Shown: piece after piece, positions 1-8,750 of the stretch
How the letters are laid out: the number at the start of each line of letters is the position of its first letter
Numbering within the stretch: the first letter of the stretch is position 1
The notes under the pieces: generated by a model
What the model was told of the DNA's origin: nothing
Database searches by the model: none
The model's input: the letters and a program-made list of their open reading frames with translations, nothing else
Program-made: the position numbers and the translations under genes
Assembly: GCF_001511835.1 (NCBI RefSeq)
Contig: NZ_LN997848.1
Coordinates: 682,001-746,000, forward strand
DNA: 64,000 nt
Reading direction: 5' to 3'
DNA from: Magnetospirillum sp. XM-1
GTDB taxonomy: Bacteria; Pseudomonadota; Alphaproteobacteria; Rhodospirillales; Magnetospirillaceae

Positions 1-230
1 ACGTCGAAGCCGTTCATGCGCTCGGGCGACATGCCGCGCAGGGGAACGAAATCCACGTTCCGCGACCGGATCGGGGCCGGAACATCGTTGGCCACGGTGA
101 CCTCGATACCCTGAGCGGCCAGTTCGGCGGTGAGGTAGGCGACCGCGGATTGCGTCCCTCCCAACGGCTCGTTGTAGGGCGTATCCGCATCATAGGCCCA
201 GCCGATGGCGTCGTAGAATAGTACCCTCAT
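1..230 (-). CDS. Glycosyltransferase (GT4/GT1-like), N-terminal part only
   Basis: The first 76 codons of a minus-strand gene run off the left edge of the window. The protein opens MRVLFYDAIGWAYD and continues with GGTQSAVAYLTAELAAQG near residues 25-42. That glycine-rich loop followed by a helix is the usual N-terminal nucleotide-sugar transferase fold start of GT4-type glycosyltransferases. Its sugar and acceptor cannot be told because the C-terminal donor-binding half is outside the window. It diverges from dnaK, and the 297 bases between the two starts hold the dnaK promoter region. Confidence 0.6.
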   Translation of the reverse strand, partial: MRVLFYDAIGWAYDADTPYNEPLGGTQSAVAYLTAELAAQGIEVTVANDVPAPIRSRNVDFVPLRGMSPERMNGFD

Positions 231-376
231 TGTGCCTCCAACCCGCCCGCAACCACGCTGAAGCGGCCCTGCTTCCCGCCGGTCTTTGCCGGAAAAAAAG
301 CCCCTCCCGCCCGTTTCGGCCGAAGATAGCCCAGCCCGCCCCCGCCAGAAAGGGGAAACACCCCGCCAATCAGGGA

Positions 377-406
377 GTTGCGCGCCTCCCATACCGCCCT
401 ATATAA
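377..406 (+). promoter_or_regulatory. Candidate RpoH (sigma-32) promoter of dnaK
   Basis: GTTG at 377-380 is followed after 17 bases by CCTATATAAC at 398-407. This fits the alphaproteobacterial heat-shock consensus CTTG-N17-CYTATNTNNG with one mismatch in the -35 element. It lies about 120 bases upstream of dnaK, a classic RpoH target. The match is seen directly; use of the promoter is inferred. Confidence 0.55.
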
Positions 407-527
407 CGCCGGTGGGCCAGAATTGGTGCGGCCCGGCAATTGATGGATTCAACCCGGATGGGGATTCCGGGGCGGCTGCTGAAGCTTCAGGGCCGCCGGG
501 ATCTGCCGAACTTAGATGAGGACAGTC

Positions 528-2459
<1,932 letters not shown>

Positions 2460-2484
2460 CAGCCCCTGTTTGTTGATCCAGGGA

Positions 2485-2509
2485 CCGGCGGCGGGTGATC
2501 CGCCGCCGG
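2485..2509 (+). other. Perfect hairpin between dnaK and dnaJ
   Basis: CCGGCGGCGG (2485-2494) and CCGCCGCCGG (2500-2509) form a 10-bp perfect stem with the five-base loop GTGAT. No T run follows, so it does not look like a full intrinsic terminator. It may stabilise or process the dnaK part of the message and so set the DnaK:DnaJ ratio; that role is inference. Confidence 0.6.
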
Positions 2510-2531
2510 CCTCATGTGGGATGCTAGACGC

Positions 2532-3683
2532 ATGAGCAAGCAGGATTATTACGAGCTGTTGGGCGTCGAGAAGGGCGCTTCCGGGGACGATATCAAGAAG
2601 GCCTACCGCAAGCTGGCCATGCAGTTCCACCCGGACCGCAATCCCGGCAACGCCGATGCCGAGCAGAAGTTCAAGGAAATCAACGAAGCCTACGACGTCC
2701 TGAAGGACGAGCAGAAGCGCGCCGCCTACGACCGCTTCGGCCATGCCGCCTTCGAACAGGGCGGCGGTGGCGGCGGTTTCGGCGGCGGCGGTTTCGGCGG
2801 CTTCGGCGGCGGCGGCTTCTCCGACATCTTCGACGAGATGTTCGGCGAGTTCATGGGCGGCGGACGGCGCGGCCAGGCCTCGGGCCGCGGCGCCGATCTG
2901 CGCTACAACATGGACATCAGCCTGGAAGACGCCTTCGCCGGCAAGTCGGCCACCATCAAGGTGCCGTCCAGCGCCCCTTGCGAGGATTGCAAGGGCACCG
3001 GCGGCAAGGACGGTGCTGCGCCGGTCACCTGCACGGGCTGCAACGGCCACGGCAAGGTGCGCCAGCAGCAGGGCTTCTTCACCATCGAACGCACCTGCCC
3101 CACCTGCCAGGGCATGGGCAAGATCATCAAGGACCCCTGCCGGTCCTGCGGCGGCTCGGGCCGCACCCGCAAGGAAAAGACCCTGTCGGTCAACATCCCG
3201 GCCGGCGTCGAGGACGGAACCCGCATCCGCCTGGCCGGCGAGGGCGAGGCCGGCATGCGCGGCGCGCCTTCGGGCGACCTCTACATCTTCCTGTCCATCG
3301 CGGCGCACCGCATCTTCCAGCGCGACGGCGCCAACATCTTCTGCCGCGTGCCCATCCCCATGACCACGGCGGCGCTGGGCGGCACCATCGAGGTGCCCAC
3401 CATCGACGGCTCCAAGGCCAAGGTCACCATCCCCGAGGGCACCCAGTCCGGCAACCAGTTCCGCCTGAAGAACAAGGGCATGAGCGTCCTGCGCTCTCCC
3501 GCCCGGGGCGACATGTTCATCCAGGCGGTGGTGGAGACCCCCGTCAACCTGACCAAGCGCCAGAAGGAACTCCTGACCGAGTTCAACGCCGCCGGCGAAG
3601 GCGAAAAGGCCAAGAATTCCCCGGAAAGCCAGGGCTTCTTCGCCAAGGTCAAGGAACTCTGGGAAGATCTGAAGGAAGGCTGA
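2532..3683 (+). CDS. dnaJ: Co-chaperone DnaJ (Hsp40)
   Basis: Type I J-protein of 383 residues that stimulates the DnaK ATPase and delivers unfolded clients. The J domain (about 1-70) carries HPD at residues 33-35. A Gly/Phe-rich linker follows at about 78-110. Next come four zinc-binding repeats of the CxxCxGxG type ([32 protein letters not shown]), then the C-terminal client-binding domain. The start at 2532 gives [12 protein letters not shown], the conserved family opening; an in-frame ATG at 2514 would add six unsupported residues. It is co-oriented with dnaK and probably co-transcribed, with a hairpin in the spacer. Confidence 0.98.
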   Translation: MSKQDYYELLGVEKGASGDDIKKAYRKLAMQFHPDRNPGNADAEQKFKEINEAYDVLKDEQKRAAYDRFGHAAFEQGGGGGGFGGGGFGGFGGGGFSDIFDEMFGEFMGGGRRGQASGRGADLRYNMDISLEDAFAGKSATIKVPSSAPCEDCKGTGGKDGAAPVTCTGCNGHGKVRQQQGFFTIERTCPTCQGMGKIIKDPCRSCGGSGRTRKEKTLSVNIPAGVEDGTRIRLAGEGEAGMRGAPSGDLYIFLSIAAHRIFQRDGANIFCRVPIPMTTAALGGTIEVPTIDGSKAKVTIPEGTQSGNQFRLKNKGMSVLRSPARGDMFIQAVVETPVNLTKRQKELLTEFNAAGEGEKAKNSPESQGFFAKVKELWEDLKEG

Positions 3684-3720
3684 CGGCCCGTTTCGGTCCG
3701 CCATCCGGCATGGAAAAATG

Positions 3721-3748
3721 AAGGGGAGCCTCGGCCCCCCTTCTTCTT
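3721..3748. terminator. Candidate bidirectional terminator between dnaJ and the tryptophanase-family gene
   Basis: AAGGGG-A-GCC, a TC loop, then GGC-C-CCCCTT forms a stem with one mismatch, followed on the plus strand by a short pyrimidine run. It lies between two convergent genes, where a shared terminator is expected. Confidence 0.45.
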
Positions 3749-3754
3749 GTCCGC

Positions 3755-5203
3755 TTACAGGCTGTCGCCGAAATCCTTGCGGAACTTGGCGACCAGCTTG
3801 GCCTGCCAGCCGCTGGTGGCTTCCAGTTTGCCGAAGAAGAAGCGCAGCATGCTCGGCTCTTCCACGAACTTCAGGCCGCCCACCAGATCGCGGTTCTGGT
3901 GCAGCCAGGCGATACGGTCCACCGCATACTTCAACTGGGACAGGGTGAAGACGCGGCGCGGCACGGCGAGACGCAGCAATTCCATGTTGGAATAGACCTC
4001 GCTGCCGTCCTCGTTGCGCTGTTCCGAGATGGAGCCGCGCTCCATGCCGCGCACGCCGCTGACCAGATACAGCGCCGAGGCCAGGGCGCCGGCCGGGTAC
4101 TCGGTCTGGGGCACGTGCGGCAGGAAGGCCATGGCGTCCAGGTGACAGCCCAGGCCGCCGGCCGGGGTGATCACCGGCACGCCCTGGCGGGCCAGGTCGT
4201 TGACCATGTATTCGATGAATTGCGGTCCCTGGGAGATCATGTCCTCGTCCATGGTCTCTTCCAGGCCGACGGTCAGTGCCTCGATCTCGCGGATGGACAT
4301 GCCGCCATAGGTCAGGAAGCCCTCGTACAGGGTGACCAGTTCGCGCATCTTCATGAAGGCCTCGCGGCTGTTGGTGCAGATGCCGCCGCCGCGCGCGCAG
4401 CCCAGCTTGCGGGCCGAGAAGTAGATGATGTCGGTCAGGCCGGCGATGGCCTTGGTGATGTCGCGCACCGACATGTCCCGGCATTCGGCCTCGCGGTCCT
4501 TGATGAAGTGCAGGTTGTCGGCCAGCAGGCTGGCGTCGAACACCAGCAGGATGCCGTTCTTGCGGCACACCCGGCTGACCTCGCGCAGGTTGGCCAGTGA
4601 ATGGGGCTGGCCGCCGATCAGGTTGGTGCCGGTCTCGATCCGCACATAGGCGATCTTGGCCGCGCCATGGGTGCTGATCAGATTCTGCAGCTTGGCCACG
4701 TCCATGTCGCCCTTGAAGGGACACTGGCTGGTAACCCGCAGGCCCTCGTCGATGATGATCTCCTCGACGCTGCCGCCGTTGAGCACGATATGGGCCTTGC
4801 TGGTGGTGAAATGATAGTTCATGGGCACGATGCTGCCCGGCGTCACGAACACCCGCGAGATGATGTTCTCGGCGGCGCGGCCCTGATGGACCGGCAGGAA
4901 GTATTCCATCTGGAAGATGTCGTGGATCTTGTTTTCCAGCTTGGTGAAGGTCTCGGACCCGGCGTAGCTGTCGTCGGCCTCCATCATGGCCGCCTGCTGC
5001 TTGTCGCTCATGGCGTTGACGCCGCTGTCGGTCAGCATGTCGAGGAAGATGTCGCGGTTCTTCAGAAGGAAGGTGTTGTTGCCCGCCTCGCGAATCGCTT
5101 CCAGGCGACGCTCGATGGGCGCGAGGCTCAGTTTCTGGACGATGCGGACCTTGTGCATTTCAAGGGGAACGGCCTCCCCGGAATGAAACTTGACCTTGGC
5201 CAT
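3755..5203 (-). CDS. Tryptophanase/tyrosine phenol-lyase family PLP enzyme
   Basis: A 482-residue fold-type I PLP lyase of the beta-eliminating family, close to the usual length of TnaA and TPL (about 460-475). The cofactor-binding Asp is in VFDAS (D223) and the Schiff-base Lys in FSARKLG (K266). The family signature around the lysine is normally MS[GA]KKD. Here it reads FSARKL, so the residue before the PLP lysine is Arg and the Asp after it is lost. Known members release indole or phenol plus pyruvate and ammonia from aromatic amino acids. Given the altered signature, the substrate is uncertain. A palindrome lies 26-44 bases upstream of the start. No tnaC-like leader or tnaB permease is adjacent. 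Confidence 0.8.
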   Translation of the reverse strand: MAKVKFHSGEAVPLEMHKVRIVQKLSLAPIERRLEAIREAGNNTFLLKNRDIFLDMLTDSGVNAMSDKQQAAMMEADDSYAGSETFTKLENKIHDIFQMEYFLPVHQGRAAENIISRVFVTPGSIVPMNYHFTTSKAHIVLNGGSVEEIIIDEGLRVTSQCPFKGDMDVAKLQNLISTHGAAKIAYVRIETGTNLIGGQPHSLANLREVSRVCRKNGILLVFDASLLADNLHFIKDREAECRDMSVRDITKAIAGLTDIIYFSARKLGCARGGGICTNSREAFMKMRELVTLYEGFLTYGGMSIREIEALTVGLEETMDEDMISQGPQFIEYMVNDLARQGVPVITPAGGLGCHLDAMAFLPHVPQTEYPAGALASALYLVSGVRGMERGSISEQRNEDGSEVYSNMELLRLAVPRRVFTLSQLKYAVDRIAWLHQNRDLVGGLKFVEEPSMLRFFFGKLEATSGWQAKLVAKFRKDFGDSL

Positions 5204-5524
5204 CGGATGCCCTCCTGCGTTTTATTGTAATTTCAATGCATGAAATTCACCCCAGGATGCTAACTTGCCCGCTTATCCGTGTAAATCATATCCATGTATC
5301 CATGAACTATTGCCGCCCACCACAGCCCTGAGTCTCTTCCGCGACGGGCCGCCGCATCCGGACGGTGTGTCAGCATCCCTGACCACCGGCCGGGACGGCA
5401 TCGGGGGTGTTCGACACCGTCCTTAAGTCCGCCTTCCCGGGGAGCGTCGTCCGACGCCGCTCCACCCCATCCGTTGCCCCTCCGCCCCTTGTGTGTCATC
5501 TTCGCCCGGTTCGGGAGAAGCACC
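5204..5524. other. Divergent intergenic region between the tryptophanase-family gene and ftsE
   Basis: This 321-base gap serves two divergent genes. It contains a perfect 7+5+7 palindrome at 5229-5247 and a tandem 8-base repeat, TATCCATG twice, at 5289-5304. The part near ftsE (about 5400-5510) is GC-rich with no recognisable motif apart from the ftsE ribosome-binding site GGGAGAAG at 5513-5520. No additional gene is supported. Confidence 0.5.
5229..5247. promoter_or_regulatory. Palindromic operator candidate upstream of the tryptophanase-family gene
   Basis: AATTTCA-ATGCA-TGAAATT is a perfect inverted repeat (7-bp arms, 5-base spacer). It is AT-rich in a GC-rich setting and ends 26 bases before the start codon of the minus-strand lyase gene. 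The position suits a repressor or activator site; no regulator is identified. Confidence 0.45.
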
Positions 5525-6247
5525 GTGCGGCATCGCCCTCGTGGGGAAAACATTATCCGGTTCGACAGTGTCGGCCTGCGTTACGGCCTCGGTCCCGAGG
5601 TGTTGCAGGACGTCACCTTCAAGCTGCCGGCCGGATCCTTTCACTTCCTGACCGGGCCATCGGGCGCGGGCAAATCCTCGTTGCTGCGCCTGATGTATCT
5701 GGGGCTGCGGCCGACGCGCGGCCGGGTGGTGCTGTTCGACCGCGACATCGCGGCGACCAAGCGCTACGAGCTGCCGGCGCTCCGGCGCCGCATCGGGGTG
5801 GTGTTCCAGGATTTCCGCCTGCTCGACCACATGACGGCGCTCGACAACGTGGCGCTGCCGCTGCGCGTCCGGGGCGTCAAGGAATCCGAGATCAGGCGCC
5901 ATGTGCCCGAGCTGTTGTCCTGGGTGGGTCTGGCCGACCATCTGGGGGCCAAGCCCTCGACGCTGTCGGGCGGGCAGAAGCAGCGCGTCGCCATCGCGCG
6001 CGCCGTGATCGGGCGGCCCGATCTGCTGCTGGCCGACGAGCCCACCGGCAACGTGGACGACCACATCGCCATGCGGCTGATGTACCTGTTCGAGGAGCTG
6101 AACAAGCTGGGCACCACCATCGTGGTGGCCACCCACAACGAGCTGCTGGTGCAGCGCTTCGCCCATCTGCCCCGCCTGCATATCGAGCACGGCATGGTCA
6201 CCACCTTGCAGCATGAGCCGCCGGTGGACGATCTGGAGGCGGAGTGA
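5525..6247 (+). CDS. ftsE: Cell-division ABC transporter ATP-binding protein FtsE
   Basis: Cytosolic ATPase of the FtsEX complex, which controls periplasmic peptidoglycan hydrolases at the septum. The Walker A motif GPSGAGKS lies at residues 44-51, the ABC signature is LSGGQKQR, and Walker B is LLLADEPTGN. The GTG at 5525 is chosen because GGGAGAAG ends four bases before it and the result (240 residues) is nearest to known FtsE. The conserved IRFDSVGLRYG follows eight residues later. An in-frame ATG at 5474 lacks such a site. The gene overlaps ftsX by one base, and ydcF-like and plsC-like genes continue the operon. Confidence 0.92.
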   Translation: MRHRPRGENIIRFDSVGLRYGLGPEVLQDVTFKLPAGSFHFLTGPSGAGKSSLLRLMYLGLRPTRGRVVLFDRDIAATKRYELPALRRRIGVVFQDFRLLDHMTALDNVALPLRVRGVKESEIRRHVPELLSWVGLADHLGAKPSTLSGGQKQRVAIARAVIGRPDLLLADEPTGNVDDHIAMRLMYLFEELNKLGTTIVVATHNELLVQRFAHLPRLHIEHGMVTTLQHEPPVDDLEAE

Positions 6248-7143
6248 TGCTGTTTAGGCGCCGTCATTCCGATCTGCCCCTGGCCGGCGACGCCACCTCG
6301 CGCTTCCTGCCCTGGCTGGTGGCGCTGATGGTGTTCCTGTCGTCCATGGCGGTGGCGGGCGCCTTCGTCATCGGCGCGGTGATCGAGCGCTGGGACCGCG
6401 ACGTGTCGGGAACGCTGACCGTGCAGGTGCTGCCGGCCGGCGGCGAGCACGGCGAGGCGGTGACCGAGGAACGGGTCCACGCCGCCATCGACGTGATGCG
6501 CAAGGTGCCGGGCGTGCTGGCGGTCAAGGCCTTCGACAAGAAGCGCACCCTGGCGCTGCTCGAACCCTGGCTGGGCAGCACCGAGATGGTCCAGGACATG
6601 CCGCTGCCCCGCCTGATCGACGTCACCATCGACCCGGAATCCCGCCTGGACCTCGCCGAGGTGTCGCTGCGCCTGTCGCGCGCCGTGCCCGGCGCCTCGC
6701 TGGACGACCACCGGGTCTGGCTGTCGCGCCTCATCAACCTGTCGCGCACCATGCAATGGCTGGCCGTGGTGGTGGTCCTGCTGATCGGCATGGTGACCTC
6801 GGCCACGGTGGTCTACGCCACCCGCACCGGCATGGCGGTGCATCACGGCATCATCGAGGTCCTGCACCTGATCGGCGCCCATGACGATTACATCGCGCGG
6901 CAATTCGCCGACCGCGCCTTCGCGCTCGGCATCGCCGGGGGGCTGATGGGCCTGGGTCTCGCCGTGCCGGCATTGACGGCCATCGGCTGGGCGGCGAGGC
7001 GGCTGGAGGGCGGCTTCCTGCCCAGCCTGTCGCTGCCGGTGCTGGGCTATGTGGCTATCGGCCTGCTGCCGCTGCTGGCCGCGGCCCTGGCCATGCTGAC
7101 GGCGCGTCTCACCGTCCACGGCACCCTGGCCAAGCTGCCATGA
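6247..7143 (+). CDS. ftsX: Cell-division permease-like protein FtsX
   Basis: Inner-membrane partner of FtsE, 298 residues. A membrane segment near residues 20-45 is followed by a periplasmic domain of about 130 residues, which in the family contacts hydrolase activators. Three more hydrophobic segments follow near 175-195, 225-250 and 265-285. This four-helix topology is typical. ATG at 6247 shares one base with the ftsE stop; a GTG at 6244 is also possible. The next gene overlaps its end by four bases, so translation is probably coupled. Confidence 0.9.
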   Translation: MLFRRRHSDLPLAGDATSRFLPWLVALMVFLSSMAVAGAFVIGAVIERWDRDVSGTLTVQVLPAGGEHGEAVTEERVHAAIDVMRKVPGVLAVKAFDKKRTLALLEPWLGSTEMVQDMPLPRLIDVTIDPESRLDLAEVSLRLSRAVPGASLDDHRVWLSRLINLSRTMQWLAVVVVLLIGMVTSATVVYATRTGMAVHHGIIEVLHLIGAHDDYIARQFADRAFALGIAGGLMGLGLAVPALTAIGWAARRLEGGFLPSLSLPVLGYVAIGLLPLLAAALAMLTARLTVHGTLAKLP

Positions 7144-7760
7144 GCCGGGCCAGTCTGCGCCGTCTGGCCATCGCCGCCATGGTGGCGGCGGGCGCCCTGC
7201 TTGGCGGCTGGGGCGGCGGGCTGGTGTGGTTCGCCGCCGACCTTGCCACCCGGGTCGAGGATGGCTCGACCCCCACCGACGCGGTGGTGGTGCTGACCGG
7301 AGGGGCCGACCGGCTGGACGCCGGGCTGGAATTGCTCGCATCCGGCATGGGCCGCAAGCTGCTCGTCTCGGGCGTGCATCGGGGCGTCGACCTGCCCGAG
7401 CTGCTGCGCAAGGCGCATGTGGCGCCGGCCCAGGCCCATTGCTGCATCGCGCTGGGCCACGCCGCCGACGACACGGTGGGCAACGCAGCCGAAACCGCCG
7501 CCTGGATGCAGGGCGAGGGCTTCGTCTCGCTCAGGCTGGTGACGGCGGCCTATCACATGCGCCGTGCCCTGCTGGAATTCCGCCGCGCCATGCCCGAAGC
7601 CGCCATCATCGCCCATCCGGTCTTTCCCGACGCCTTCAAGCGGAACCAGTGGTGGCGCTGGCCCGGCACCGCCCATCTGCTGGCGGTGGAATACACCAAG
7701 TACCTGGCGGCACTGGTCCGGCCGCTGTTCATTCCCAAGAAATCCGAGAGGAAGCCGTGA
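7140..7760 (+). CDS. YdcF/ElyC-family (DUF218) membrane-anchored protein
   Basis: 206 residues with one N-terminal membrane helix (about 7-30) and a DUF218 domain. The domain opens with DAVVVLTGGADRLDAGLELL and includes AAYHMRRALLEF, matching the family pattern of a Rossmann-like fold with conserved Gly, Arg and His. ElyC and SanA relatives influence envelope integrity and peptidoglycan or lipid-carrier use, but the catalytic reaction is not established. It sits between ftsX and an acyltransferase gene with four-base overlaps at both ends, which supports an envelope role. Confidence 0.82.
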   Translation: MSRASLRRLAIAAMVAAGALLGGWGGGLVWFAADLATRVEDGSTPTDAVVVLTGGADRLDAGLELLASGMGRKLLVSGVHRGVDLPELLRKAHVAPAQAHCCIALGHAADDTVGNAAETAAWMQGEGFVSLRLVTAAYHMRRALLEFRRAMPEAAIIAHPVFPDAFKRNQWWRWPGTAHLLAVEYTKYLAALVRPLFIPKKSERKP

Positions 7761-8488
7761 CGCTTGTTCGCTCCGCCCTGTTCATCGTCTTCACCTGGGT
7801 CTGGACCCTGGTCCTGTCCATCCTCTACCTGCCGCTACTGGTCCTGCCGCGCAAGGCCATGCTGCCGGCGGTGAAGCTGTGGCTGAACGGCATGCTCGGC
7901 GCGCTGCGCGTCCTGGCCGGATTGTCCTGGGAATTGCGCAGGGCCGAGAACCTGCCTTCGGGTCCCTTCATCGTCGCCTCCAAGCACCAGTCGGCCTTCG
8001 AGACCTTCGTCTTCCATCTGCTGCTGGGCGATCCCGCCTACATCCTCAAGCGCGAGCTGTTGTGGATACCTTTCTTCGGCTGGTACCTGGGCAAGACGGG
8101 GGTGATCGCCATCGACCGCTCGGCGGGCACCAAGGCGCTGAAGGCCATGGTCAAGGGCGCCGAGGAGGCCGCCGCCCTGGGCCGCCCGGTGATCATCTTC
8201 CCCGAAGGCACCCGCGCCGCCCCGGGCGCCAAGCTGCCCTACCATACGGGCGTCGCCATGCTGTACGGCGCGCTGAAGGTGCCGGTCGTGCCTATCGCCT
8301 TGAATTCAGGGCTTTTCTGGCGTCGGCGCGGTTTCGCCAAGAAGCCCGGCACCCTGACGCTGGAAGCCCTTCCCCCCATCGCGCCCGGCATGGACCGCAA
8401 GGCCTTCATGGCCGAGCTGGAGAACCGTATCGAAACCGCAACGGACCGGCTGGTGGCCGAGGCCCGCGAGCGTCAGCCCGGCTTGTAG
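7757..8488 (+). CDS. 1-acyl-glycerol-3-phosphate acyltransferase family protein (PlsC-like)
   Basis: 243-residue membrane acyltransferase of the PlsC superfamily, probably making phosphatidic acid from lysophosphatidic acid. An N-terminal hydrophobic stretch (about 5-30) precedes the catalytic block KHQSAFET. Here the canonical HX4D motif has Glu in place of Asp. Block III is FPEGTRAAPG. The GTG at 7757 overlaps the previous stop by two bases and fits the tightly packed ftsE operon. A second member of the superfamily, the OlsA-like gene at 22772, keeps Asp. Which of the two is the housekeeping PlsC cannot be decided here. Confidence 0.85.
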   Translation: MTLVRSALFIVFTWVWTLVLSILYLPLLVLPRKAMLPAVKLWLNGMLGALRVLAGLSWELRRAENLPSGPFIVASKHQSAFETFVFHLLLGDPAYILKRELLWIPFFGWYLGKTGVIAIDRSAGTKALKAMVKGAEEAAALGRPVIIFPEGTRAAPGAKLPYHTGVAMLYGALKVPVVPIALNSGLFWRRRGFAKKPGTLTLEALPPIAPGMDRKAFMAELENRIETATDRLVAEARERQPGL

Positions 8489-8524
8489 CCGCCTATGCCC
8501 GGCGGGTGGGCAAGTCCCGCCCGC

Positions 8525-8596
8525 TGTGGATAAGCCTGTGGATCGGGCTGGGGATCGAATCCATCCCCAGTCCGACCCCTGGAATTCCGGGGATAA
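8525..8596. promoter_or_regulatory. Cluster of DnaA-box-like 9-mers upstream of nrdJ
   Basis: TGTGGATAA at 8525-8533 is a perfect DnaA box (reverse complement TTATCCACA). TGTGGATCG at 8537-8545 and CGGGGATAA at 8588-8596 each match seven of nine bases, in the same orientation. They lie 155-226 bases before the nrdJ start. DnaA controls E. coli nrdAB through paired boxes, so a parallel control is plausible here. No other origin-like feature is near. Confidence 0.5.
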
Positions 8597-8750
8597 GTCG
8601 AATCGCCCTTGAACATCAAGGCGCTGCTCCCACATAACCCTGTTGAAACAAAAAAAGAACACATCCATTGATTCTCCACCCCCGCGAGTCCTAGACTTGG
8701 GCGGAAACGCCCTGCTCGAAGAGGGGCGATTAGGCAGAGAGAGCGGGTCG

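Noticed and set aside
245..300. CCGG-CTTTG-CCGG followed by seven As near 277-299, considered as a terminator for the left-end glycosyltransferase
   Set aside because: That gene is read leftward from 230, so its terminator must lie off the window; the A run is on the wrong side for a plus-strand terminator.
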